Shown here one piece after another: positions 25,800 to 31,751 of a DNA stretch of 39,782 bases (position 1 is the first letter of the stretch; each line of letters begins with the position of its first letter). Position numbers and translations under genes: made by a program. The DNA is taken from the NCBI GenBank assembly GCA_003568315.1, contig PWYL01000049.1, positions 1-39,782 of the forward strand. Reading direction: 5' to 3'. The notes below the pieces were generated by a model. The model was not told where the DNA came from. It was given only the letters and a program-made list of their open reading frames with translations, and searched no databases. The stretch is from Mollicutes bacterium (GTDB lineage: Bacteria > Bacillota_I > Bacilli_A > Izemoplasmatales > Izemoplasmataceae).

Positions 25800-25828
25800 G
25801 AACAGCGCGGATATGTCGTAGTTTTGAA
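25800..25828 (-). repeat. 29-bp shared promoter element, copy A
   Basis: Identical over 29 bases to the sequence at 26813-26841, in inverted orientation. Read on the minus strand it starts TTCAAAACTACG and ends CGCGCTGTTC. It ends 18 bp before the -10 of the GGDEF-EAL gene, overlapping the -35 position. Candidate binding site of the adjacent HTH regulator. Confidence 0.9.
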
Positions 25829-25835
25829 AAAAAGC

Positions 25836-25868
25836 ATAAAAAAAGGATCCGGATTTCTTCCGGATCCT
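25836..25868 (-). terminator. Intrinsic terminator of the regulator gene
   Basis: Stem AGGATCCGGA/TCCGGATCCT followed by T7 on the minus strand, right at the regulator stop codon. It separates the regulator transcript from the GGDEF-EAL promoter. Confidence 0.92.
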
Positions 25869-25869
25869 G

Positions 25870-26793
25870 TCAGACAACATGTTTTTTGAGGTAATTCAGG
25901 ACGAAATTGTGGAAGTTGATGTTGAAGTCTTTCTCGATGTAGCCCGTGAAAAGTTCGATCTTCTTCTTGTTGCCTTCCATATGGAGGACGTTGTAGCAAC
26001 GGAACAGGGAATCCTCGTAATTCACATAATCTTCCAACCGAAAATACGCAAGGGCTTTATAATAGTAGAAATATTCCCAGAGGTGATATGTTTTTCTCTC
26101 CATACCCTTACTTATGCCCAAATCACAAAAACGTATAACTTCGGAAAAATTCTTCACTATCCCGTGACTTTTACTCAATCGCATTAGTATTAGTGCATGC
26201 ATCACATCATCATAGCCACCACTCATAATACTACTTTCGTTGTCGAAAAGGTCTGTCAGTCTTTGAAGTAGCGTATTGCGGCGGGGCAATTTTAGATAAT
26301 TGAGCAGTGAACTGAGAATCAGAACTTCTATATCAGTAAAATAGTCTTGTTTCAGTATCTCTGGATAATCGATGAGGTTCATGGTTTTTTCAAATGCCTC
26401 ATCTTCTGATATCCGTTTTTGAATGAAGTCATCCAAGATTAGTGCATGATTGAAATAAGTCTTCTTTTCTTCATCAATTATAACATCCTTAGCAATCTCG
26501 TTTTTCAAGTCTTGAATGTTTTCATAATCACGATTTGCCACTGCGTTGTAAAATTGATTGAGCAATTTGGCCTGTATATTTTTTGCTTGTTCAAACTGAT
26601 TGATCAGCTTTCTACTCGGAATACCCAATTTATTGGCAAAAGCCTCAATTTTTTCATAAGGAATCTCACACTCACCGCTTCGATATCTTTGATACTGACG
26701 CAAAGAAACAACGCCATCGACAAAGTCTTCCTGCGTCAACTTTCTACCATATCTGATTTTTTCCAAGTAATTGCTGAGTTCCATAGAGTTCAT
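25870..26793 (-). CDS. HTH-TPR regulator resembling peptide-responsive RNPP/Rgg proteins
   Basis: 307 residues. An N-terminal XRE-type helix-turn-helix covers about residues 1-57 (LEKIRYGRKLTQEDF, VSLRQYQRYRSGECEIPYEKI). A long all-helical region without other motifs follows (about 65-307), as in the TPR-like peptide-binding domains of PlcR, Rgg and related regulators. The ATG at 26793 is chosen because AGGTGA lies five bases upstream; the frame is open to a TTG eight codons earlier. It is clearly more AT-rich than its neighbours. It is divergent from the secreted repeat-peptide gene across about 96 bp. Class by fold and context; exact family not proven. Confidence 0.8.
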   Translation of the reverse strand: MNSMELSNYLEKIRYGRKLTQEDFVDGVVSLRQYQRYRSGECEIPYEKIEAFANKLGIPSRKLINQFEQAKNIQAKLLNQFYNAVANRDYENIQDLKNEIAKDVIIDEEKKTYFNHALILDDFIQKRISEDEAFEKTMNLIDYPEILKQDYFTDIEVLILSSLLNYLKLPRRNTLLQRLTDLFDNESSIMSGGYDDVMHALILMRLSKSHGIVKNFSEVIRFCDLGISKGMERKTYHLWEYFYYYKALAYFRLEDYVNYEDSLFRCYNVLHMEGNKKKIELFTGYIEKDFNINFHNFVLNYLKKHVV

Positions 26794-26812
26794 GGAATTC
26801 ACCTGCTCAATC

Positions 26813-26841
26813 TTCAAAACTACGACATATCCGCGCTGTTC
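26813..26841 (+). repeat. 29-bp shared promoter element, copy B
   Basis: Identical to 25800-25828 in inverted orientation; here on the plus strand. It ends 18 bp before the -10 of the secreted peptide gene and starts 20 bp upstream of the regulator's start codon, so binding could also affect the regulator's own expression. Confidence 0.9.
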
Positions 26842-26859
26842 AAAACTCTATGACTTGGT

Positions 26860-26865
26860 TATGCT
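26860..26865 (+). promoter_or_regulatory. -10 box of the repeat-peptide gene
   Basis: TATGCT, 17 bp after TGTTCA, with the same geometry to the 29-bp element as at the GGDEF-EAL gene. Leader to the ATG is short (about 18 bases) and contains AAGGAGGAG. Confidence 0.55.
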
Positions 26866-26889
26866 ATAGACAGAAGGAGGAGATTTTTG

Positions 26890-27186
26890 ATGAAAAAAAT
26901 ACTGAGTTTTATAGTTTTGACTCTGGCAGCTGTTACTGTATTAGCCACAGAAAATAACAATGAAATGTATCTTGACTTTGACGACCATCACATCCCTGAA
27001 CATGTCACCGTGAGTGTCGTTCCTCAGCCTAATTTCAGGGCCATAGAAAGGTCACCCAGATTTAATGAAGACATTCAACCGATGGACTTCGACGACCATC
27101 ACATCCCCGAACATGTCACCGTGAACGCGCAGCCGATCTTCCTCGACTTCGACGACCATCACATCCCCGAACATGTCACCGTCTAA
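26890..27186 (+). CDS. Secreted multi-copy peptide precursor (candidate pheromone)
   Basis: 98 residues. The N-terminal signal peptide (KKILSFIVLTLAAVTVLA) has a plausible cleavage after VLA. The rest carries three perfect copies of the 13-residue unit DFDDHHIPEHVTV; the last copy ends exactly at the stop codon. The residue before each copy is L, M or L. The spacer between copies 1 and 2 contains SVVPQPNFRAIERSPRF. ATG at 26890 with AAGGAGGAG seven bases upstream. It is divergent from the HTH-TPR regulator and shares a promoter element with the GGDEF-EAL gene. Best guess is a precursor cut to release identical signalling peptides; a metal-binding or structural secreted peptide is the alternative, given the His and Asp content. 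Confidence 0.85.
   Translation: MKKILSFIVLTLAAVTVLATENNNEMYLDFDDHHIPEHVTVSVVPQPNFRAIERSPRFNEDIQPMDFDDHHIPEHVTVNAQPIFLDFDDHHIPEHVTV
26974..27183 (+). repeat. Three tandemly arranged 39-bp coding repeats
   Basis: Copies at 26974-27012, 27085-27123 and 27145-27183 each encode DFDDHHIPEHVTV. Copies 2 and 3 are identical over 38 bases; copy 1 differs only at synonymous third positions. Spacing is 111 and 60 bp, in frame. Confidence 0.97.
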
Positions 27187-27200
27187 TAATCCAGCATTAA

Positions 27201-27229
27201 TTGATTGATTCTTCAATAGTACCTATTAT
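27201..27229 (+). promoter_or_regulatory. Promoter of the 91-residue protein gene
   Basis: TTGATT (27201-27206), 17-bp spacer, TATTAT (27224-27229). It starts 15 bp after the peptide gene stop, so the downstream gene can be expressed independently. Confidence 0.6.
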
Positions 27230-27256
27230 CATATAATTCAGAAAGGAAGATTCCTT

Positions 27257-27532
27257 ATGAAAAAACAAGAATTCATGGTTGAACTCGATGGTGTGATCGG
27301 AACCATCCACACCTATACGCGCAACCCCTTCATGATGGGCTACACCCGTGAACTGAAACGGGCTGTCAAGCATGACGACCTCGAGAAAGTCAGAATCATC
27401 CTCGACAAGGTCATCACCTGGTACAACGAGGAGATCGAGAAAATCAAGAACGACGAGTTCGTCTTCAACAAGTCCATGCATGAGAAGGCCTACTACATTC
27501 TCCGGCAATACCGCGAAGCGCTGCAACACTAG
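27257..27532 (+). CDS. Small cytoplasmic protein, unknown
   Basis: 91 residues, not recognised. Highly charged and probably all helical, with no signal peptide or membrane segment. It reads MKKQEFMVELDGVIGT at the start and VFNKSMHEKAYYILRQYRE near the end. ATG with AAAGGAAG upstream. It lies 70 bp downstream of the repeat-peptide gene with its own candidate promoter; no terminator is seen between them, so readthrough is possible. Codon use is GC-rich like the chromosome, unlike the regulator. A role in the peptide system is possible but unsupported. Confidence 0.7.
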   Translation: MKKQEFMVELDGVIGTIHTYTRNPFMMGYTRELKRAVKHDDLEKVRIILDKVITWYNEEIEKIKNDEFVFNKSMHEKAYYILRQYREALQH

Positions 27533-27722
27533 TCGGAGCGGCGATGATGCAGTCGCGTGACAGTATGTCATGCAGCCTCACAGTAATATCATAACATTGT
27601 CGCTGCGTCATGTCATGGCTTTTCTCAGGATACTCTCCGGTTGCGGGGCCGGATTAACATCCTTCTCACATCACTTTCCCCCATCTCCATCACCATTACC
27701 TTATCATATGCATCCCCCATCG

Positions 27723-27768
27723 ACAAACAGGGACCCAACCCGCGAGGTCCCTGTTTGTCTTCTTTTTG
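27723..27768. terminator. Strong bidirectional terminator
   Basis: Thirteen-base stem ACAAACAGGGACC/GGTCCCTGTTTGT, then CTTCTTTTTG on the plus strand. It lies between the 91-residue protein gene and the convergent M20 gene. Nothing else is recognised in 27533-27722. Confidence 0.88.
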
Positions 27769-27770
27769 TC

Positions 27771-28904
27771 TTATTGTGCGGAAAGAGCCCCCATGATGCG
27801 CAAGATGCGCACATAGAACTCGATTCCCTTCAAGAGAACTTCGTCCGTATAATCGAAAAGACTGCTGTGTAAGGGGTGGGTGAAGCCCCGGCGGGCATTC
27901 CTTGTGCCGAGGAGGAAGAAATGTCCGGGGGTCGCGCTTTGATAGTGGGAGAAATCCTCGGCCATGAGCATGGGTTCCATCTCGGTGTGTTCCTCTTCGG
28001 CGAGCATGGTCTTCATGATGGAAAAGAGGTCGGGATCGTTCTTCACGGGCGGATGGAGGAGCCGGAAGGTCGCAAAGACACGCACGTCATGCAAAGCCTC
28101 CGTCCCCCGGCAGGCTTTCTCGATGGCTTCGAGAAGCCGGTTGTGGATCGAGGACTCGAAAGCGCGGATGGTCCCGGATATGCGCGCTCGTGCGGGGACG
28201 ATGTTCTTTCCGTTTCCCGCCTCCAGGCGGCTGATATGCAGAAGGGCCGGCTCGCGGGGGTCGGTCGAGTTCTTGACGATCGTGTTCAGGCGTTCGGCAA
28301 GAGAAAGTGCTCCAAGAAGAGCATCGGAGCCTTCTTGCGGCGCCGCGCCGTGGGCGGATGCGCCCACGATTTCCAAATCGAACTCGCCGTCCTGTGCGGT
28401 CATCACACCCTCCACGAGCCCGATTTTCCCTTCGTCGAGACCGGGGAAAAGATGAAGGCCGAAGACAGCGCGGATGTCCTCTTTTGCGAAAAGACCCGAA
28501 TCGACGATCGCCTTCGCCCCGCCGTTCGTCTCTTCGGCGGGCTGGAAGATGAAAACGACGCTCTTTTCCGGCTTCTTTTTTGAAAGGTGTTCGGCAAGGC
28601 CGAGAAGGATCGCCATGTGACCGTCATGGCCGCATATGTGGGCGTTCCCATGGTGTCCCCCCGCGTTCGCCGCAGGAAGAGGCAGGGCGTCCATGTCCGC
28701 CCGGAAAGCGATGGCCTCTTTCCTCCGGCCTCGTTTTATAGCGAAAAGACCGCTCTTGGCGATGGTCTTCGGCGCATAGCCAAGCTTCTCGAGCTCTTCC
28801 TTGACGTAACGGTGTGTCTTCGGAAGACCGAAGCCGAGTTCCGCACGGTCTTGCAGATTCTGCCTGTGATGGCGCAAGGTTTCAAAAAATGTCTGTGTCC
28901 GCAT
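27771..28904 (-). CDS. M20 family amidohydrolase, probable N-acetyldiaminopimelate deacetylase type
   Basis: 377-residue metallohydrolase of the M20 (DapE/hippurate hydrolase) superfamily. The metal-site motifs are present: AFRADMDALPL, ICGHDGHMA, FQPAEETNGGAKA and the C-terminal LHSSLF. The dimerisation domain sits between. It lies directly behind a lysine riboswitch, which points to lysine/diaminopimelate biosynthesis, namely removal of the N-acetyl group from N-acetyl-LL-diaminopimelate, as with Bacillus YkuR. The ATG at 28904 follows GGGAG by ten bases; a GTG three codons earlier is too close to it. The family is sure; the substrate is inferred from regulation. Confidence 0.88.
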   Translation of the reverse strand: MRTQTFFETLRHHRQNLQDRAELGFGLPKTHRYVKEELEKLGYAPKTIAKSGLFAIKRGRRKEAIAFRADMDALPLPAANAGGHHGNAHICGHDGHMAILLGLAEHLSKKKPEKSVVFIFQPAEETNGGAKAIVDSGLFAKEDIRAVFGLHLFPGLDEGKIGLVEGVMTAQDGEFDLEIVGASAHGAAPQEGSDALLGALSLAERLNTIVKNSTDPREPALLHISRLEAGNGKNIVPARARISGTIRAFESSIHNRLLEAIEKACRGTEALHDVRVFATFRLLHPPVKNDPDLFSIMKTMLAEEEHTEMEPMLMAEDFSHYQSATPGHFFLLGTRNARRGFTHPLHSSLFDYTDEVLLKGIEFYVRILRIMGALSAQ

Positions 28905-28921
28905 GATGTACACGCTCCCAT

Positions 28922-28958
28922 AAAAAAAGAGTCCGCGAGCTTTTCAAGGCTCGCGGAC
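28922..28958 (-). terminator. Riboswitch expression-platform terminator
   Basis: Stem GTCCGCGAGC/GCTCGCGGAC followed by T7 on the minus strand, 18 bases before the M20 start codon. It directly follows the 3' strand of aptamer helix P1, the classic arrangement for lysine-induced termination. Confidence 0.9.
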
Positions 28959-29136
28959 GCATAGACAAGTCGCATACGACCGGAATATGCCCCGCTTCAT
29001 AAAAGCGCACTCCCTTCCCTTTGGGCAAGGTGGGGAACAGTCCCGCACTTGTTCAGCACGGTACCAGCTTTCGCTTCGGCGCCGGCCCCTTTCCCCTGAT
29101 AGGTACTCTTGACGTGGCGCAGCCTCTTCTATAAAG
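28959..29136 (-). promoter_or_regulatory. Lysine riboswitch (L box)
   Basis: Conserved L-box blocks on the minus strand: AGAGGCTGCG, CACGTCAAGAGTACC, GGGGCCGGCGCCGAAGC, GCTGGTACCGTGCTGAACAA and GGGACTGTTCCC. TATAGA at the 5' end pairs with TCTATG at the 3' end as P1. The aptamer sits between a promoter and a terminator that precede an M20 amidohydrolase gene, so high lysine should switch the gene off. Confidence 0.93.
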
Positions 29137-29148
29137 CTCGTTAGGGGC

Positions 29149-29177
29149 ATCCTAACACGAGGGGGGCAAACTGTCAA
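29149..29177 (-). promoter_or_regulatory. Promoter of the lysine riboswitch transcript
   Basis: TTGACA (29172-29177), 17-bp spacer, TAGGAT (29149-29154) with TGT before it. The predicted start, about 29142, lies just before aptamer P1. Confidence 0.85.
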
Positions 29178-29218
29178 CGAATGTAGTGAGAACTTTTCAT
29201 GAAAGCGTTAGCGGCGAT

Positions 29219-29452
29219 TCATTCGGAGAGGATCTTTTGCAGTCTCTTTGCCGAGGGGACCCGTCCTTTGACCTTGACTTCGCCGTCGACGACGAGAGCG
29301 GGGGTCTGCATCACGTTGTAATCGGCAAAGACGGCCGGGTCTTCGACCTTTTCCACCGTCGCCTCGATACCGAGTGCTTCGACGGCCTTTTTCGCGTGTT
29401 CCTCCAAAAGTTTGCATTTCTTGCAGCCCATGCCCAAAATCTTGATTTCCAT
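29219..29452 (-). CDS. Small thioredoxin-fold CxxC protein
   Basis: 77 residues of the redox-active disulfide protein 2 / MTH895-like thioredoxin family. The motif GMGCKKCKLLEEH has CKKC near residues 10-13, and MQTPALVVDG holds the cis-proline. Such proteins are commonly encoded next to DUF318/ArsP-type permeases, as here (27 bp downstream). Probably the redox partner of that permease or its substrate. ATG with AGAGGTG upstream; last gene of the ArsR-permease-thioredoxin operon. Confidence 0.88.
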   Translation of the reverse strand: MEIKILGMGCKKCKLLEEHAKKAVEALGIEATVEKVEDPAVFADYNVMQTPALVVDGEVKVKGRVPSAKRLQKILSE

Positions 29453-29479
29453 ATTTTTTCACCTCTCTTGAGATTTTTA

Positions 29480-30550
29480 TCAACCATAGATCCAGATTCC
29501 CGCCGAAAGTCCCACGACAGCGGAAAGAAGAATCACGAGCAGGAAATAGGTGAACGAACGCCGGATACCCAACACTTTCGCGATGACGATCATGTTCGGA
29601 AGACTCAGAGACGGGCCCGCCAAAAGCAAAGCGGTCGCCGGACCAAGATGCATGCCGCTTTCCAAGAAGGCCTGCACGATGGGAATCTCCGTCAGGGTCG
29701 CGAAATACATGAAAGCGCCGAATGTGCCGGCAAGCAGATTCCTCGCATACGTGTTCGTCCCGGCCAAAGGCACCATGATGTCCTCGGTGAGGAAGAAGCC
29801 CACGATGCCGGCGATGAAGATGCCGACGATGAAAAGCGGGATGATGCGTTTGGCGAGGTCGCCCGTGGCGCGCGCCCATTCCTTGAGCTCTTCAAGCTCG
29901 AACCAGAAAATGATCATGGCGACAAGCGCGATGGAAAGCGCCAGCGTGACATAAAGACTCACATACTGGCCGATGAGCATGCCGAGAAGGACGAGGAAGA
30001 AGAGCGCACTCTGCCACACTTTCCGCCGCCGCTCTTCCTCTTCTTGCGTGAAGAGTCCTTGATCGGCGGTGACTTTTTCTTTCTTTTGCCAGATAAGATA
30101 CATGAGGATGCCGATGACAAGCGACACGGCCACCGCGCCGACGATGCGCACGAAACCGACGGCGAGCCCGAAGAAGGAAAACGTCAACACGACGGCGAGC
30201 ACGTTCACGGCCGGTCCACTGAAAAGGAAAGTGACCGCCGGGCCGATACCGGCGCCCTTTTTCCTTATGGATGCGAACATCGGCAACACCGAGCACGAAC
30301 AGACGGCGAGGATCGCACCGCTCACGGACGCGACCAGATAGGAAATCCGCTTGTCGGTTTCGGGACCGAAATATTGTAACACCGCCCCGGGCGACATGAG
30401 CGCGACGATGGCGCCCGAAAGCGCGAAAGCTATGGTGAGGGAGATGACCCGTCTGAAGAGGAAGAAAACCTCCCGCTCTTCTCCCGTGAAATAGTCCGAA
30501 AGGGCGCGGACACCTTCCAAGAGCACTTCTGCCAAGTTGTCGAGAAACAT
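29480..30550 (-). CDS. ArsP/DUF318-family permease
   Basis: 356-residue polytopic membrane protein with about eight segments in two blocks separated by a charged loop (QKKEKVTADQGLFTQEEEERRRK). The family core AVCSCSVLPMFASIRKKGAGIGPA resembles the CSCS motif of ArsP-type permeases, and the second half has ATLTEIPIVQAFLESGMHLGPA. Characterised ArsP proteins export organoarsenicals; many DUF318 members are untested. The ATG at 30550 follows AAGGAG by nine bases; the frame is open upstream into arsR. Preceded by an ArsR-family gene (16 bp), supporting metalloid or metal-induced efflux. Confidence 0.87.
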   Translation of the reverse strand: MFLDNLAEVLLEGVRALSDYFTGEEREVFFLFRRVISLTIAFALSGAIVALMSPGAVLQYFGPETDKRISYLVASVSGAILAVCSCSVLPMFASIRKKGAGIGPAVTFLFSGPAVNVLAVVLTFSFFGLAVGFVRIVGAVAVSLVIGILMYLIWQKKEKVTADQGLFTQEEEERRRKVWQSALFFLVLLGMLIGQYVSLYVTLALSIALVAMIIFWFELEELKEWARATGDLAKRIIPLFIVGIFIAGIVGFFLTEDIMVPLAGTNTYARNLLAGTFGAFMYFATLTEIPIVQAFLESGMHLGPATALLLAGPSLSLPNMIVIAKVLGIRRSFTYFLLVILLSAVVGLSAGIWIYG

Positions 30551-30566
30551 GGATGCAAACTCCTTC

Positions 30567-30917
30567 CTAAGCGGTCGTTCTTTTTCTGTAGGTTTCGCGG
30601 AGGATGTCTTTTTCCGCCATCCTTGATCGGTCTTTGCGGATGGTCGGATCGTCGGAAAGCCTTTCGGCCAACAATCCCACGATTTTTTGGCCGAAGGCGT
30701 CGGCTGTGAGGGAATAGGTGACGAACCTTTCATCGCGGTTCGTCTTGACGAGACCGGATTGTTTCAGCCGGGAAAGGTGTTTCGAGATCTTCGGCTGGGA
30801 GAGGTCCAACACGACGACGAGGTCGCACACGCAAAAATCCCTCTCCCGTAAAGCCAGAAGGATGCGCAGTCTGGTCTCATCGGCGAGCGCCTTGTGGATT
30901 CCGACTGTTTCTTCCAT
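30567..30917 (-). CDS. ArsR-family metal(loid)-responsive repressor
   Basis: 116-residue winged-helix repressor. ALADETRLRILLALRERDFCVCDLV carries the classic CVCDL metal-binding box in helix alpha-3, used by ArsR for arsenite or antimonite. The recognition helix is LSQPKISKHLSRLKQSGLV. A basic C-terminal tail follows. ATG with GAGGAGG seven bases upstream. It heads the operon with the permease and the CxxC protein and should repress it through the palindrome over the transcription start. Confidence 0.93.
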   Translation of the reverse strand: MEETVGIHKALADETRLRILLALRERDFCVCDLVVVLDLSQPKISKHLSRLKQSGLVKTNRDERFVTYSLTADAFGQKIVGLLAERLSDDPTIRKDRSRMAEKDILRETYRKRTTA

Positions 30918-30938
30918 GTGCGGACCTCCTCATATACT

Positions 30939-30952
30939 CATATACGTATATG
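30939..30952. promoter_or_regulatory. Probable ArsR operator
   Basis: Perfect 14-bp palindrome CATATACGTATATG, followed on the minus strand by a second similar half (AGTATATGAGG). It covers the predicted transcription start, where ArsR binding would block initiation. Confidence 0.65.
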
Positions 30953-30957
30953 TGGAT

Positions 30958-30986
30958 ATTATAACGCGAAGAGAAAGCGGAGTCAA
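30958..30986 (-). promoter_or_regulatory. Promoter of the arsR operon
   Basis: TTGACT (30981-30986), 17-bp spacer, TATAAT (30958-30963) on the minus strand. Confidence 0.88.
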
Positions 30987-30999
30987 CACCCCGCCCGGA

Positions 31000-31641
31000 T
31001 TATTCGATATCTTTCTTGTAGAGATAGACGTCGAACGTCTCCTCCTTCTCTTCTTCACTGCGAAAAGACAGGGTGTGGGATGACAGTCTCTCGAAACCCA
31101 AGGCGTCATAGAAGCCGTAGTTGCATGAGGTGTCGGTGAAAAGGTGTATGGCGCGTTTTCCGTTTTCACGCGCTTTGTTTACAAGTTCGCCCATGAGTTT
31201 CTTTCCGAGGCCTCTGCCACGCAAGTCGCTTTTGACGATGAAGAGGGTGCACTCGGCCGTTTTCTTCAAATCCTTCCCCCGCTTGAGTTTCCGCATCGCC
31301 CGAGAGTAATCCCATTCTTCGGCCAAAGCCCTCCGCGAAGCCCTTGAGCGGAACAACAACTTCAAAACTGTCCAAAACAACGGGAAACAGCGGGGAAAAT
31401 TCCCGAAAAATGCCCTCCTGCGCGAGAATCTGCCGTAGATGACGCCTTTGACCTCGCCTTCCGTCTCCGCGACGAGGCACCAATCGCTCGCGAAAAGGGC
31501 ATACATCGCCTCAAGGTTGATGATGTCTTTTCTCAGCGCTTGATCGGAAAAAGAGTCTTTTGGATACCAGGCATCGCCGATGAGCCTTCTCGAGCCTTCT
31601 GCGTCTTCTTTTCGGAAAGACCGGAAAAGAATCTCCTCCAT
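31000..31641 (-). CDS. GNAT family N-acetyltransferase
   Basis: 213 residues. The acetyl-CoA-binding motif VKSDLRGRGLGKKLMGELVNKA is followed by NYGFYDALGFERL, a typical GNAT end. An unusual basic insert (FSRRRAFFGNFPRCFPLFWTVLKLLFRSRASRR) lies between strand beta-2 and the core. The ATG at 31641 has AAAGGAG eight bases upstream. Single gene, divergent from the serine hydrolase; substrate unknown. Confidence 0.8.
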   Translation of the reverse strand: MEEILFRSFRKEDAEGSRRLIGDAWYPKDSFSDQALRKDIINLEAMYALFASDWCLVAETEGEVKGVIYGRFSRRRAFFGNFPRCFPLFWTVLKLLFRSRASRRALAEEWDYSRAMRKLKRGKDLKKTAECTLFIVKSDLRGRGLGKKLMGELVNKARENGKRAIHLFTDTSCNYGFYDALGFERLSSHTLSFRSEEEKEETFDVYLYKKDIE

Positions 31642-31668
31642 ACGGTCCGCTCCTTTCTTCCGTGAAGA

Positions 31669-31697
31669 TGGACACACGTGTGCTCATCCCTTATAAT
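31669..31697 (+). promoter_or_regulatory. Promoter of the serine hydrolase gene
   Basis: TGGACA (31669-31674), 17-bp spacer, TATAAT (31692-31697). The -35 sits beside an ACACGTGT palindrome. Confidence 0.65.
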
Positions 31698-31751
31698 TAT
31701 AATAACGTCAATGAGAGAAATATTCCACAATAAACGAAGGAGGGTGGCTCC

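Noticed and set aside
25800-26841. Inverted repeat as an invertible phase-variation segment
   Set aside because: Possible in principle, but the equal 18-bp spacing of each copy to a -10 outside the repeats, and the lack of any recombinase gene nearby, favour a shared promoter site.
26890-27186. Repeats as a CRISPR or mobile element
   Set aside because: The repeats are in-frame coding units with irregular spacing and no cas or transposase genes nearby; no insertion sequence or CRISPR was seen anywhere in the window.
26890-27186. Repeat peptide as a RiPP/bacteriocin precursor
   Set aside because: No modification enzyme, dedicated transporter or immunity gene is adjacent; the signal peptide looks Sec-type. 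Not excluded, but less likely than a signalling peptide.
31691-31705. TTATAATTATAATAA as a second PerR box
   Set aside because: Lacks the 7-1-7 inverted symmetry; explained better as an AT-rich -10 region.
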